A DNA stretch of 52,004 nt from Bog-159 sp049511415 (GCA_049511415.1 JBEKYC010000051.1:1-52004), one strand, 5' to 3'. Counted from the stretch's first letter, positions 42,355 to 50,679 are shown. Made by a program: numbers and translations. The notes: generated from the letters alone by a model not told the origin.

Positions 42355-43319
42355 GGCGTCACGGCCGCTGCGTCGTACCAACGCAAAATGTGATACGGCG
42401 CGGCGAAGCCTTTGGGAGCTATCTTGACTAGCGCTGCCACCGTGCGGCGCATGTCGGAAAATTGCCCGTTCATCAACCTCACCCGAGCGGACGATCTGAT
42501 CGTAAACATAGAAACACCGCCAATCCGCAGGCGCGCGAATCCGTCTCCGGCGATGGCCGAGAATGGCGTCAGATCCTCCTGGGTTAGAAATGGCCGGACT
42601 CGGCGCTGCTGAACCAGAGCTGCCACACCCGCCGGCGGGACACCCGCCGCGGCCAAGACTGCTGGAACCGCGGTGTTTACGTCGAACTGGCCCGCTGAAC
42701 CATACACCGAAAGACAATCCCGCAGTCCATATAACGGCATGAGGGCTTGCGGCGCGCCCGGCGGCGCTGGACGCCAGGCGCCATAAAACAGTTCCGGAGT
42801 GACACCTCTTACAGATAACAGCTCCTCGATATCCTGGAACGGCGCATGCGGCGCGACGTACGATGGGCGTAGCGTTTCGTAAAAGGCGTCGAAGGCGGTC
42901 GGAACCTCCGGGACCGGAGTGCGCCAGTCGACCATGGCCGCCGCGATTGCTTCGGCGGCTGGTCCAGGCAGGCCGAGGCTCACCAGCAACTTCAAAAGGT
43001 CGTCAGGGGAGGCCGTGTTGATGTTGAATTTGGCAGTCTCCGGAACAACCTCAACGAAGGTTTGCCCTTCCGGAAAATCGAAGTTGTAGAACGGTCCTTG
43101 GGACTGGTAGCGCGGCGCCTCCGGATGCCAACGGCTCCAGCATATGTAAAGAAGCGCGCGGCGCAGGCCACCCTCCGCAAGATCGCGGCTGCGCAATTCG
43201 TCCACGCCCGTGGCGCTGCGTTCGGCCTCGCCCCGCACGGTATCGGCCAACGCGATGGCTATCGCCGCCAGGGCCGCGGAAAGCCAGAGCACCGCCAGCA
43301 AAGCCGTACCCCGCCGCAT
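42351..43319 (-). CDS. gspK: Type II secretion pseudopilin-like protein GspK
   Basis: The minor pseudopilin at the tip of the type II secretion pseudopilus. The prepilin-type start RRGTALLAVLWLSAALAAIA lacks the glutamate at position +5 found in other pseudopilins, a known feature of GspK. The large soluble domain has KFNINTASPDDLLKLL and FDVNTAVPAVLAAAGV, two helix-hairpin-helix-like NTA segments typical of GspK. The length of about 322 residues fits. The ATG at 43319 avoids overlap with gspJ; an ATG at 43337 overlaps it by 14 nt and is equally possible. It is the last gene of the operon. Confidence 0.88.
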   Translation of the reverse strand: MRRGTALLAVLWLSAALAAIAIALADTVRGEAERSATGVDELRSRDLAEGGLRRALLYICWSRWHPEAPRYQSQGPFYNFDFPEGQTFVEVVPETAKFNINTASPDDLLKLLVSLGLPGPAAEAIAAAMVDWRTPVPEVPTAFDAFYETLRPSYVAPHAPFQDIEELLSVRGVTPELFYGAWRPAPPGAPQALMPLYGLRDCLSVYGSAGQFDVNTAVPAVLAAAGVPPAGVAALVQQRRVRPFLTQEDLTPFSAIAGDGFARLRIGGVSMFTIRSSARVRLMNGQFSDMRRTVAALVKIAPKGFAAPYHILRWYDAAAVTP

Positions 43320-43323
43320 GTGT

Positions 43324-44070
43324 TTAGTAGTCCACATAGCTCACGTCCGGCGAGCGGTCGATGGGTATGGACGTTGTGACGGTGAGAGGGCGCAGGCGGG
43401 TGCGCGGATCTTCGAGCGGCGCCATCTCCACCCGTATGCCCATCGGCCAGCGGGGCAGAACCCAATCCACCCGCCAGCGCGGGTCGTCCGGCAGGGGCTC
43501 CGGCTCCAGATACGAAAACCGGCACCAGGCCAACTTATCGGCCAGGATGAAGGACTGCGGGCCAGCCTGAATCGGCCGGAATTGCGGGACGTTCAGGCCG
43601 GAAGCGGTGTCGACCGCCATGCCGGTACACGACTGGCCCGCGCTAACCGCGCCGGTGTACGGAATCTCGTTCACGATCAAACGGACGCCCACGCCCTCCG
43701 CGCCGGGAATGACTTCGAATTCCAGGATCAGCGGCTGCCCGCGCCACGCGTCGCTCAGCGAATAAGTAGATACCAGCCGCATGGCCTGCGGCCTTCCCTC
43801 GAAGAACGCGAAGTTGGTCGGCGGCGTGTCGATCCCCGGCGGACAGGTGGCCTTGATGGGCATGAAGCCAGCGAGTTCCTGTTCGAGGATCCGCTGCGCG
43901 CCCGCCACGCGGCGGTTTTCCATCAGGCGGTCCTCAGTCTTGTGCATGCCATTAAAGCCCAGGCGGATGGCGGCCAGCATCCCGACCGCCAGAACACTGA
44001 GAAGCGACACCGCGATCAGGACTTCGATCAGGGTGGTGCCGGCCTGGGCCCTGCGATCGCGGCGCCTCAT
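43324..44070 (-). CDS. gspJ: Type II secretion pseudopilin-like protein GspJ
   Basis: A 248-residue prepilin-like protein: the basic leader RRRDRRAQAG is followed by TTLIEVLIAVSLLSVLAVGM, with cleavage after Gly and Glu at +5. The soluble domain (VAGAQRILEQELAGFMP, then SFILADKLAWCRFSYLEPEP) matches the GspJ type of minor pseudopilin, which joins GspI and GspK at the tip. Start and stop overlap the neighbours in the operon (4 nt with gspI). The assignment to J rather than another minor pseudopilin rests on length and order in the operon. Confidence 0.82.
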   Translation of the reverse strand: MRRRDRRAQAGTTLIEVLIAVSLLSVLAVGMLAAIRLGFNGMHKTEDRLMENRRVAGAQRILEQELAGFMPIKATCPPGIDTPPTNFAFFEGRPQAMRLVSTYSLSDAWRGQPLILEFEVIPGAEGVGVRLIVNEIPYTGAVSAGQSCTGMAVDTASGLNVPQFRPIQAGPQSFILADKLAWCRFSYLEPEPLPDDPRWRVDWVLPRWPMGIRVEMAPLEDPRTRLRPLTVTTSIPIDRSPDVSYVDY

Positions 44071-44486
44071 GGCTGCAGATCCTCATCGCGCAACGCATCC
44101 GTGCGATAAGCGTTTAAGCTGAACGATCGCCGCTCGCTGTTGGCCATCCACCACACCTCCAGTTCCATGCGATCGAGCGCCAGCGCGCCCGGTACGGGAT
44201 CGGGCGGCATCTCGAAGTGCGTCAGGCGCGCCCGCCAGCCGCCGGTGACGCCGCCGGTCAGCGAGGGGTCCAGGCTGCCCTGCACCACCGTATTCAGCGG
44301 AAAGCGCGCGTCGAGCAGCAACTCATCCATTTTGGAGCGTGCCAGCAGGACCGCCCGGTCGCGGTTGGTCACGCGCGTGGCGTTGCGCATGGAACTGGTG
44401 ATTTCGGACATCAACCCCGCCACAGCCACGCCCATAATCAGGGTTGCCACCAGCATTTCGAGCAACGTGAATCCGCGCCGCTTCAT
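44067..44486 (-). CDS. gspI: Type II secretion pseudopilin-like protein GspI
   Basis: 139 residues. KRRGFTLLEMLVATLIMGVA is a textbook prepilin N-terminus (cleavage after Gly, Glu at +5). The rest is short (LLARSKMDELLLD, then MELEVWW), the size and shape of GspI, the minor pseudopilin that nucleates the tip complex. It overlaps gspH by 4 nt and gspJ by 4 nt, pointing to translational coupling. Confidence 0.83.
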   Translation of the reverse strand: MKRRGFTLLEMLVATLIMGVAVAGLMSEITSSMRNATRVTNRDRAVLLARSKMDELLLDARFPLNTVVQGSLDPSLTGGVTGGWRARLTHFEMPPDPVPGALALDRMELEVWWMANSERRSFSLNAYRTDALRDEDLQP

Positions 44487-44968
44487 GGCGACTCCGGCTG
44501 CGTAATTTCCGTGACGCCGGTGATGGGATTCAGCCGCACTAGGCGCCGCAATCCGCGGCTATTCGCGAGCTCGATGGCCATGCGCGGCGGCGCGCCTCCA
44601 GGCAGAAACAGGAATTGCCGGGGCGAGTCGGATGCCTCCGGTAGCGGCGGCCAAACCGCGCTCACCACGACGTTGCGCGGCAGTTCCAGTTTGCGCGAGA
44701 AAACGCCATCCGCCGAGCGCAGCAGCAGAGTGTTCTGCTTTACGAATACCGTCAGCTCGATGGCCTGCTGGCGCCGCTCCGCGCGGTTGGCCGCGGAACT
44801 CATGAACGCCGCCACCGAGCGCGCGCCCGACCCCAAGCGGATGTTTTCCAGGCCCGCGATGGTACTGGGGAACGAAATGCCCACGATCAGGGCAATGATG
44901 GCCAGCACGACCATCATCTCCATGAGCGTGACACCGCGCGTCCTATTTCCAGTTGGCGATGTCGGCAT
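44483..44968 (-). CDS. gspH: Type II secretion pseudopilin-like protein GspH
   Basis: 161 residues. NRTRGVTLMEMMVVLAIIAL is the prepilin N-terminus with Glu at +5. The soluble part (GARSVAAFMSSAANRAERRQ, then ELTVFVKQNTLLL) resembles the GspH/FimT domain, the minor pseudopilin linking tip and shaft. It overlaps the end of gspG by 26 nt, the largest overlap in this operon. An internal start would break the prepilin signal, so the overlap looks real. Confidence 0.85.
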   Translation of the reverse strand: MPTSPTGNRTRGVTLMEMMVVLAIIALIVGISFPSTIAGLENIRLGSGARSVAAFMSSAANRAERRQQAIELTVFVKQNTLLLRSADGVFSRKLELPRNVVVSAVWPPLPEASDSPRQFLFLPGGAPPRMAIELANSRGLRRLVRLNPITGVTEITQPESP

Positions 44969-45344
44969 TCACTCCCTCGCCGCCGGGCTGGCCGTCGGCG
45001 CCGTAGCACATGACGTCCGGCTCTTCGCCATGCTCGCCGGGATACTTGTAGACGTACGGGTGCTTCCAGGGGTCGAGCGGAATGTCCTTGCGCAAGTAAG
45101 GCCGTAGCGCTTCCAGGCCCTGCTCCTGCGTGGGGAACACGCCGTTGTCGGCGTGATACTGCACCAGCGCCCCTTCGAAGGTCTCGATCTGCACCTTGGC
45201 GGCCTGTACGCGCGCCTTGTCGGTCTGCTTGAACAGGTTGGGTCCTACCAGCACGGCGAACAGCGCGATGATGATCACCACCACCATCATCTCGATCAAG
45301 GTAACGCCCGCTTGGGTCCGTTTGCGTCGGTTGGCTGTTTTCAT
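44943..45344 (-). CDS. gspG: Type II secretion major pseudopilin GspG
   Basis: 133 residues. The leader KTANRRKRTQAG is followed by VTLIEMMVVVIIIALFAVLV (cleavage after Gly, Glu at +5). The C-terminal region carries the GspG hallmark: DNGVFPTQEQGLEALRPY, then IPLDPWKHPYVYKYPGEHG. GspG forms the shaft of the pseudopilus that pushes folded proteins through the outer membrane. It overlaps the end of gspF by 4 nt. Confidence 0.94.
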   Translation of the reverse strand: MKTANRRKRTQAGVTLIEMMVVVIIIALFAVLVGPNLFKQTDKARVQAAKVQIETFEGALVQYHADNGVFPTQEQGLEALRPYLRKDIPLDPWKHPYVYKYPGEHGEEPDVMCYGADGQPGGEGVNADIANWK

Positions 45345-46549
45345 ATGGATACGTCGTTGATGCTGGTGATGGCCACCAGAATACTCAGGATAAACCCGCC
45401 TACGATCACCCCCATCACCAGGATGACCACCGGCTCGAAAATAGCGGTGAAGCGCTTGATGGAGGCGCGCGTGTCCTCTTCGTAGATGTCCGCCATGCGA
45501 TTGAACATGGTGTCCAGGTGACCGGTCTCTTCGCCGACCGTCAGCAGATGCCCGGCCAGTGGCGGAAACACAGCCGCCTTGGTCAGCGGCGCCGCAATGC
45601 CCTCGCCGCGTTTCACGCCTTGAGATACGGCTTCCAGACCCCGTGCGATATAGCGGTTGTTCAGGATGCCGCCGGAGATCGAAATGGATTGCACCAGCGG
45701 CACCGTGTTAGCCACCAGGGTGCCCATGGCGCGCGCGAAACGCGCTGTTTCGGCCTTGCGCAGCGTATCGCCCAACAACGGCAGCTTCAGCCGCCAGGCG
45801 TCCCATTTCAGCCGGCCCTTCACCGTGCCGATGTACAACCGCACCGCGGTGAAGATGGCTGCCAGGACCAGCGTCACCACCCACCACCAGGTCTGCACGA
45901 TGTTGCTGACTTCGAGCATGATCTGCGTGGGCAGGGGCATCTGCATGTGGGAATCCTCAAACAGCGAAGCAAAGCGGGGCACCACGAAGGTCAGCAGGAT
46001 CACCACCGAAGTGATACCCACTACGCACAGCAGCGCCGGATAGATCATCGACGAGATGATGTAGTTGCGCAGATCGCTGCGCGAGCGCTCGAATTCCGAA
46101 AGGCGCTCGAAAACCACGGCCAGCGATCCGGAAGCCTCGCCCGCCCGCACCATGTTGGTGAACAGATCCGAGAAGTATTCGCTGTGCGTGGCCAGGCTGT
46201 CGGCCAGCGATTTGCCGCCCTTGAGCACGCGCAGCACGTCGAGAACAATGGTGCGAAAGCCGGCGCGCTCGGTGAGTTCCGCTGTGATCGAGAGGGCCCG
46301 GTCCAGCGGAACGCCCGCGTTCAGCAGCGTGGAGAGTTCCTGCGTGAAGAACAGAACGTCCTGCCGGTTGCTTCTCAAGAATGCAGGCAGCTTCAGCTCG
46401 AAAGATTTTTGCGGCGCCACCCCGACATACACGGGCGTGAGGCCCTGCTTGCGCAGCTCGCGCGCCACAACCCGGTCGGTGTCGCCATTGAGGCGCCCGG
46501 TGCGAAGCTTGCCGTCGGATGCTACCGCGCGAAAGAAGAATGTGGCCAT
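45341..46549 (-). CDS. gspF: Type II secretion inner-membrane platform protein GspF
   Basis: 402 residues. Two repeated T2SSF domains: the first around LFFTQELSTLLNAGVPLDRA, the second around ARFARAMGTLVANTVPLVQS. Three hydrophobic helices follow the usual pattern (LLCVVGITSVVILLTFVVP; WWVVTLVLAAIFTAV; PVVILVMGVIVGGFILSIL). It couples the GspE ATPase to pseudopilus growth. The start at 46549 (MATFFFRAVASDGKL) is the conserved family start; the longer frame to 46585 reads through the hairpin repeat that separates it from gspE. Confidence 0.93.
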   Translation of the reverse strand: MATFFFRAVASDGKLRTGRLNGDTDRVVARELRKQGLTPVYVGVAPQKSFELKLPAFLRSNRQDVLFFTQELSTLLNAGVPLDRALSITAELTERAGFRTIVLDVLRVLKGGKSLADSLATHSEYFSDLFTNMVRAGEASGSLAVVFERLSEFERSRSDLRNYIISSMIYPALLCVVGITSVVILLTFVVPRFASLFEDSHMQMPLPTQIMLEVSNIVQTWWWVVTLVLAAIFTAVRLYIGTVKGRLKWDAWRLKLPLLGDTLRKAETARFARAMGTLVANTVPLVQSISISGGILNNRYIARGLEAVSQGVKRGEGIAAPLTKAAVFPPLAGHLLTVGEETGHLDTMFNRMADIYEEDTRASIKRFTAIFEPVVILVMGVIVGGFILSILVAITSINDVSI

Positions 46550-46569
46550 TAGAAGCAAAAACCAATATT

Positions 46570-46670
46570 GGCCACAGATGAACACGGATGAACGCGGATA
46601 AAAGCAGGGGAGCGCGATGTCTTGGTTTTCATCTGTGTTTATCTGTGTTTATCTGTGTTCATCTGTGGCC
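46570..46670. repeat. Long inverted-repeat element (copy 2) between gspE and gspF
   Basis: The left arm (46570-46599) begins GGCCACAGATGAACACGGAT. The right arm (46628-46670) consists of 10-nt ATCTGTGTTT/C units in tandem (46631-46660) and ends TTCATCTGTGGCC. The arms pair to give a long hairpin with about 28 nt of loop. It starts 2 nt after the gspE stop and ends 20 nt before the gspF start. The family is the same as copy 1 (32720-32814). Confidence 0.85.
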
Positions 46671-46672
46671 GA

Positions 46673-48358
46673 TTACAATTCCTGCGTAACTCGCACAACT
46701 TCCTCAACCGTGGTCACGCCAGATTTGATCTTGCGCCAGCCATCCTCGCGCAGGCTGCGCATCCCGTAGCGGCGGGCCGCCGTGGTAAGCGAGCCGGCGT
46801 CTTCGTTGGCCATAATCCGCGTGCGCAGTTCGTCGTTCAGCTCCATCATCTCGAAGATGCCCATGCGGCCGGCGTATCCCGACCCATTGCATCGCTCGCA
46901 ACCGGCGCCGCGCCAGCTTTGCAGGCGTTCGCCCTCCGGGGAAATCACGCTGGCGGCCTGCGTCCGGCATTGTTGGCAGACGAGCCGCACCAGCCGTTGC
47001 GCCAGCACTCCGACCAGCGACGAAGTTACCAGGTAATTCTCCACGCCCATGTCCGTAAGCCGCGTGATGGCGCTGGGCGCATCGTTGGTGTGCAGCGTGG
47101 AAAACACCAGGTGGCCGGTAAGCGCGGCGCGGATGGCAATATCTGCAGTTTCCCGGTCGCGGATTTCGCCCACCATGATCACGTCCGGGTCCTGGCGCAC
47201 GATGTGTCGCAAACCCGAGGCGAATGTCAGCCCGATCGCGGGATTCACGTGGATCTGGTTGATGCCATCCATCTGGTATTCGACCGGGTCTTCAATCGTG
47301 ATGATTTTCTTGTCGGGAATGTTGATGCGCTTCAGCGCCGAATATAACGTGGTGGACTTGCCGCTGCCGGTCGGGCCTGTGACCAGGAAGATGCCGTGCG
47401 GCAGCGACGTGAAATGCTCCATGCGCGCCAGCATGCCGTCGTCGAAACCCAGCCGCCGCAAATCGTAGAAGTCGCCCGCCGAACGATCCAGCAGGCGCAT
47501 GACCACGCTTTCGCCGTACAGCGTCGGCAGCGTGGAAACGCGCAGATCCACTTCGCGGCCGAGAATTTTGATTTTGATGCGTCCGTCCTGCGGCAGGCGG
47601 CGCTCGGCGATATTCAGCTTGGCCATTAGCTTCAAACGCGAAATCACGGCAGCTTTCAGCTCCCGCGGCGGCGCCTCCTGATTGGACAGCACCCCGTCTA
47701 CGCGGAAGCGCACGCGGAATTCTTTTTCGAACGGCTCGATGTGAATGTCGCTGGCGCGCTGCTCGATGGCCTGCGCGATCATGGCGTTGACCAGCCGGAT
47801 GACGGGCGCCTCGCTAGCCATGTCGCGCAGATGTTCGAGATCTTCCTTGTCCTGTGTAGTGCCGAATTCCGCCTCCGCGCCTTGCTGGGCGGATTCGCCG
47901 TAGTGCCGGTCGATGGCATCCAGGACGTCCTGCTCGGCCGCCAGCACGGTATCGATCTTGAGTCCGGAGAATGCGCTGACCGCCGCGATGGTCTCGAAAT
48001 CCAGCGGATCTGCCATGGCCAGCGTGAGGGTGGAATCCTGCACGGAGTAAGGCACGAAACGGCTCTGCCGCATGAAGCGCGACGAAAGTCCTTCTAGTTC
48101 CGGCGCGGCGGGCGGCGGCGAATCGAGCGTGACCAACGGCAGCCCCAGTTGTTCGGAGAGAGCCGCCAGCACGTCGCGCAGCGCGATGAACCCCATGTCC
48201 ACCAGGATCTTGCCCAGCTTGTCGCCGCGTTCCCGCTGGAGTTCCAGTGCCTTGTCGAGATCTTCGGGCTGTATCAGCCGGCGTGCCATCAGCATCTCGC
48301 CCAGACGCTGTGTGCCGGGCTCCGGTTGCAAGGTGCCGGGTTCGGGCGCCGCAGTCAC
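46673..48358 (-). CDS. gspE: Type II secretion ATPase GspE
   Basis: 561 residues, GTG start 1 nt after the upstream stop. The N-terminal domain (GEMLMARRLIQPEDLDKALE, then MRQSRFVPYSVQD) contacts the inner-membrane partner. The ATPase core has GPTGSGKSTTLYSAL (Walker A), the Asp boxes (IITIEDPVEYQM), RQDPDVIMVGEIRDRETADI (Walker B) and LVFSTLHTNDAPSAITRL (His box). The tetra-cysteine zinc motif CQQC with CERC follows. It powers pseudopilus assembly. The first 16 residues hold an imperfect PEPGT repeat that may not be conserved. A hairpin repeat separates it from gspF. Confidence 0.95.
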   Translation of the reverse strand: MTAAPEPGTLQPEPGTQRLGEMLMARRLIQPEDLDKALELQRERGDKLGKILVDMGFIALRDVLAALSEQLGLPLVTLDSPPPAAPELEGLSSRFMRQSRFVPYSVQDSTLTLAMADPLDFETIAAVSAFSGLKIDTVLAAEQDVLDAIDRHYGESAQQGAEAEFGTTQDKEDLEHLRDMASEAPVIRLVNAMIAQAIEQRASDIHIEPFEKEFRVRFRVDGVLSNQEAPPRELKAAVISRLKLMAKLNIAERRLPQDGRIKIKILGREVDLRVSTLPTLYGESVVMRLLDRSAGDFYDLRRLGFDDGMLARMEHFTSLPHGIFLVTGPTGSGKSTTLYSALKRINIPDKKIITIEDPVEYQMDGINQIHVNPAIGLTFASGLRHIVRQDPDVIMVGEIRDRETADIAIRAALTGHLVFSTLHTNDAPSAITRLTDMGVENYLVTSSLVGVLAQRLVRLVCQQCRTQAASVISPEGERLQSWRGAGCERCNGSGYAGRMGIFEMMELNDELRTRIMANEDAGSLTTAARRYGMRSLREDGWRKIKSGVTTVEEVVRVTQEL

Positions 48359-48359
48359 G

Positions 48360-48881
48360 CTAGAACTCCACCGTATGAATGGCGCTTTCGCGGGTTGCGT
48401 TGCCGAGCAGTTTCTGGCGCTCGGCCTGCATCACGATTTGTGACGGGACGCCGCTCGAATCTTCCCATGCGTAGCGGAACAATGTGACCGCCACCACCAC
48501 TTGTTCGCTGGGCGGCAGGTTCTCCAGCGAGGCTGCGGACGCCACCAGCATGGCGCGCATGTTCTGCTTCAGCAGCGGCAGGCGCTGGAGCTTGCGTTCG
48601 TGCCAGCGCTCGATTTCGGCTTTGGTGAACTGCTGATGAAATGGGCTGAGGTTGGGTGTAACCACCAGATTCACTTCCGCGCTGAACACCACGCCATAGC
48701 CTTCCAGGTAGACCCCCCGCGTGGGTCCCAGAAGATCGAACGAATCCGGCGTATTGACGCGCGTGAGGCGGCCATCGAAGTCCTTCTCTACCGTAGCCAG
48801 CGCGGTGCGTGTCATGCGGCTATGCGCCGGCGATCCCTGCCCGGCGAAAAACAACGCCAGGAAAATAGCCAGGCCGTTCAT
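48360..48881 (-). CDS. Exported protein of unknown function in the secretion operon
   Basis: 173 residues; I do not recognise a family. A hydrophobic N-terminus (MNGLAIFLALFFAGQGSPAHS) suggests export. The body has VYLEGYGVVFSAEVNLVVTP, a helical region (KAEIERWHERKLQRLPLLKQ) and VVVAVTLFRYAWED. It overlaps the anti-sigma gene by 4 nt (ATGA) and ends 1 nt before gspE, so it is firmly part of the operon. It could be a periplasmic part of the sensing or secretion apparatus. No enzyme motif is visible. Confidence 0.75.
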   Translation of the reverse strand: MNGLAIFLALFFAGQGSPAHSRMTRTALATVEKDFDGRLTRVNTPDSFDLLGPTRGVYLEGYGVVFSAEVNLVVTPNLSPFHQQFTKAEIERWHERKLQRLPLLKQNMRAMLVASAASLENLPPSEQVVVAVTLFRYAWEDSSGVPSQIVMQAERQKLLGNATRESAIHTVEF

Positions 48882-49465
48882 TGCGCGTCCTTCGCCGGAT
48901 CGCTGGCGCTGGCCAGGATCGTGGCGTTTCGATGCTTCCTCTCCACTTCTTCGTACTGATCGAAGCGCACCTGTAAGGCCTGGATATCCAGCTCGTGCTG
49001 TTTCTCGGATGCCGCCAACAGCGCTTGCGTCTTCGTTTCACTGGCGGCCACCGCTTTCCGGACGGCATCGTTGAGGCGCTGGGAGACATCCGCTTCCAGC
49101 GCGGCGCGATCGACGGCCGGCGCGGGCGCTTGAACCTGTTGCGCGGGCCGCGTCACCGCGAAGACCACCAGCGCTATCGAGAGCATGGCGGCCGAGGCAA
49201 AGCCCAGCCGTGCCGCCGATCCCCAGAATACCTCCCAGCCGCGGCGCAAGGCCGAGGGCTGAAACACCGGATCGGAAATGAAACCGATACGCTGCGGGAT
49301 CTCTTCATCCGGCAGCGCCAGCAGGGCGGCTTCGGTGCCGCGCAGCCGGTCCAGTTCTTCGCGGCAATTGGCGCAGGTCTTGACGTGAACTGCCGTCAGC
49401 CGGCGCTCGTTTTCGGGCAACTCCTTGAAGAAGTAGTCCCGCAGATCGAATGGCGAGCAACTCAT
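48878..49465 (-). CDS. Membrane anti-sigma factor with zinc-binding (ZAS-like) domain
   Basis: 195 residues. The N-terminal cytoplasmic domain has the H-x3-C-x2-C pattern (HVKTCANC near residues 27-34) of zinc anti-sigma domains that hold ECF sigma factors. One transmembrane helix follows (LGFASAAMLSIALVVFAVT, about 90-108). The periplasmic part is a predicted coiled coil rich in Ala, Glu and Gln (LNDAVRKAVAASETKTQALL). Its ATG overlaps the sigma gene's stop (49462-49465), the usual arrangement for a cognate pair. The long external coiled coil could sense envelope or secretion state, which is inference. Confidence 0.88.
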   Translation of the reverse strand: MSCSPFDLRDYFFKELPENERRLTAVHVKTCANCREELDRLRGTEAALLALPDEEIPQRIGFISDPVFQPSALRRGWEVFWGSAARLGFASAAMLSIALVVFAVTRPAQQVQAPAPAVDRAALEADVSQRLNDAVRKAVAASETKTQALLAASEKQHELDIQALQVRFDQYEEVERKHRNATILASASDPAKDAQ

Positions 49466-50028
49466 GAGACACCTCGTGCTTTTACGGGAGCCAGTTCGGC
49501 TTTCAATAATTCCAATGCCGTGTACAGCCTTGATTTCACGGTGGAAACCGGGGCGGAAACGATCTCGGCGATCTCCTCGAATTTGAAGCCCTGGTAGATC
49601 TTCAGGATCACGGTTTCGCGCTGGTCGCCGGTAAGCTTGTCGAGCGCCGCGGATACGGCCAGCGTCATTTCGACGGGAAAGACCGCGTTGCCGCCCAGCG
49701 TGACGGCCCCTTCCATGGTCTCCGGCTGCAATTCCTCAGTTTCGCCTTCCGGCCGCCGTTTGCGGAACAGCGAGTAGGCCTCGTTGTGCGCGATACGGTA
49801 TAGCCACGGGGCGAACCGGGCGGGGTCATCCAGCTTGCGAAGATTCTGGTAAGCCTTCAAGAAAACGTCCTGACTCAGGTCCAGAGCGTCCTCGCGGTTG
49901 GCGACGATGCGCAGCAGGTAATTGTAGACGCGTCTCTCCCATCGGGAGATGAGCAGGTTGTAAGCCTCCACATCACCCCGGCACGCCTTACGAATCAGGT
50001 CGGCGTCCTCAACCGCCCGAAAGATCAA
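49462..50028 (-). CDS. ECF-type RNA polymerase sigma factor
   Basis: Sigma region 2 is clear (WERRVYNYLLRIVANREDAL, then DLSQDVFLKAYQNLRKLDDP and WLYRIAHNEAYSLFRKRR), as is region 4 (LTGDQRETVILKIYQGFKFE, then EEIAEIVSAPVSTVKSRLYT). I chose a TTG start at 50028 because it gives 188 residues, the normal ECF size, right before the conserved DADLIRKACRGDVEAY. The frame stays open to an ATG at 50148, but the extra 40 residues look random and would leave only 8 nt to the divergent gene. It is followed by the anti-sigma gene and the gsp genes, which it may control. I found no convincing ECF promoter upstream. Confidence 0.88.
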   Translation of the reverse strand: MIFRAVEDADLIRKACRGDVEAYNLLISRWERRVYNYLLRIVANREDALDLSQDVFLKAYQNLRKLDDPARFAPWLYRIAHNEAYSLFRKRRPEGETEELQPETMEGAVTLGGNAVFPVEMTLAVSAALDKLTGDQRETVILKIYQGFKFEEIAEIVSAPVSTVKSRLYTALELLKAELAPVKARGVS

Positions 50029-50156
50029 AGCTCCGGCTCCATGTGGAAAGACGCCCGCCAGCGGGAAAAAGTCTGACGAGGGGTTCAGGTACCAGTGTAG
50101 CGGGAGGCGGGGACTGCGATGACGGCGCTTCGGCGTCAGGGCTATCATATTTAGAG

Positions 50157-50678
50157 ATGCTTCGTTTAGTCCTCAGGAATCCGGTGCCGGCGCATCTTCC
50201 GCACCACTATCCGTTTCCGCAGCAGGCCGCGAATTCGCCGTGGAAGCCACGAATTCACCGCGCGACCCAGCGGCGGTTTCATCTCGTTTGTCTGCCGCAG
50301 AAGGACGGCTCATTTGTTGCCTCCGTAGTCGAAGCGCCGAACATTCTGGTCTACGGCGAATCCCGCGAGATCGCCGAACAGCAGGCATCCCGGAAGTTCC
50401 TTCAGACCCCTGATCCCCACGCCTATCTGGCCCATCCTCTGGCACGCACGAGAGTGGTCAACATGGACATGCAGTACGACGAAGACACCCGTTCGTTCGT
50501 GACCTTTGTCAAGGAACTGCACCGCATGTCCACGTTCGGGGACGATGAGATGGAGGCCCTCGACAATACTGCGGAGATGATCCCCGGCTACATCAAATCG
50601 ATGGAAGCCAATCGCAAGCAAATTCCGCTGTCAGTGGCAAAGCTCGCGGCGCTGAAACGGCTTGTGGGAATGCATTAG
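50157..50678 (+). CDS. HicB-like protein, probable antitoxin of a decayed HicAB pair
   Basis: 173 residues. The segment RFHLVCLPQKDGSFVASVVE, then APNILVYGESREIAEQQA, is the HicB partial RNase-H-like fold (beta strands with the SVVEAPN turn where most HicB proteins have a VPELPG-like turn). The C-terminal half is unassigned and has no clear DNA-binding motif. Directly downstream is a frameshifted HicA-like tail (50680-50841), which supports the HicB call. The ATG at 50157 was chosen; an in-frame extension upstream to 50043 crosses the likely promoter of the sigma gene. With the toxin broken, this antitoxin may be an orphan. Confidence 0.6.
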   Translation: MLRLVLRNPVPAHLPHHYPFPQQAANSPWKPRIHRATQRRFHLVCLPQKDGSFVASVVEAPNILVYGESREIAEQQASRKFLQTPDPHAYLAHPLARTRVVNMDMQYDEDTRSFVTFVKELHRMSTFGDDEMEALDNTAEMIPGYIKSMEANRKQIPLSVAKLAALKRLVGMH

Positions 50679-50679
50679 G

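Noticed and set aside
46550..46585. Longer GspF start (MFICGQYWF...)
   Set aside because: These residues come from translation of the hairpin repeat edge; the family start MATFFFRAV is at 46549.
50043..50156. N-terminal extension of the HicB-like protein
   Set aside because: The extra residues look random and would cross the presumed promoter region of the divergent sigma gene.
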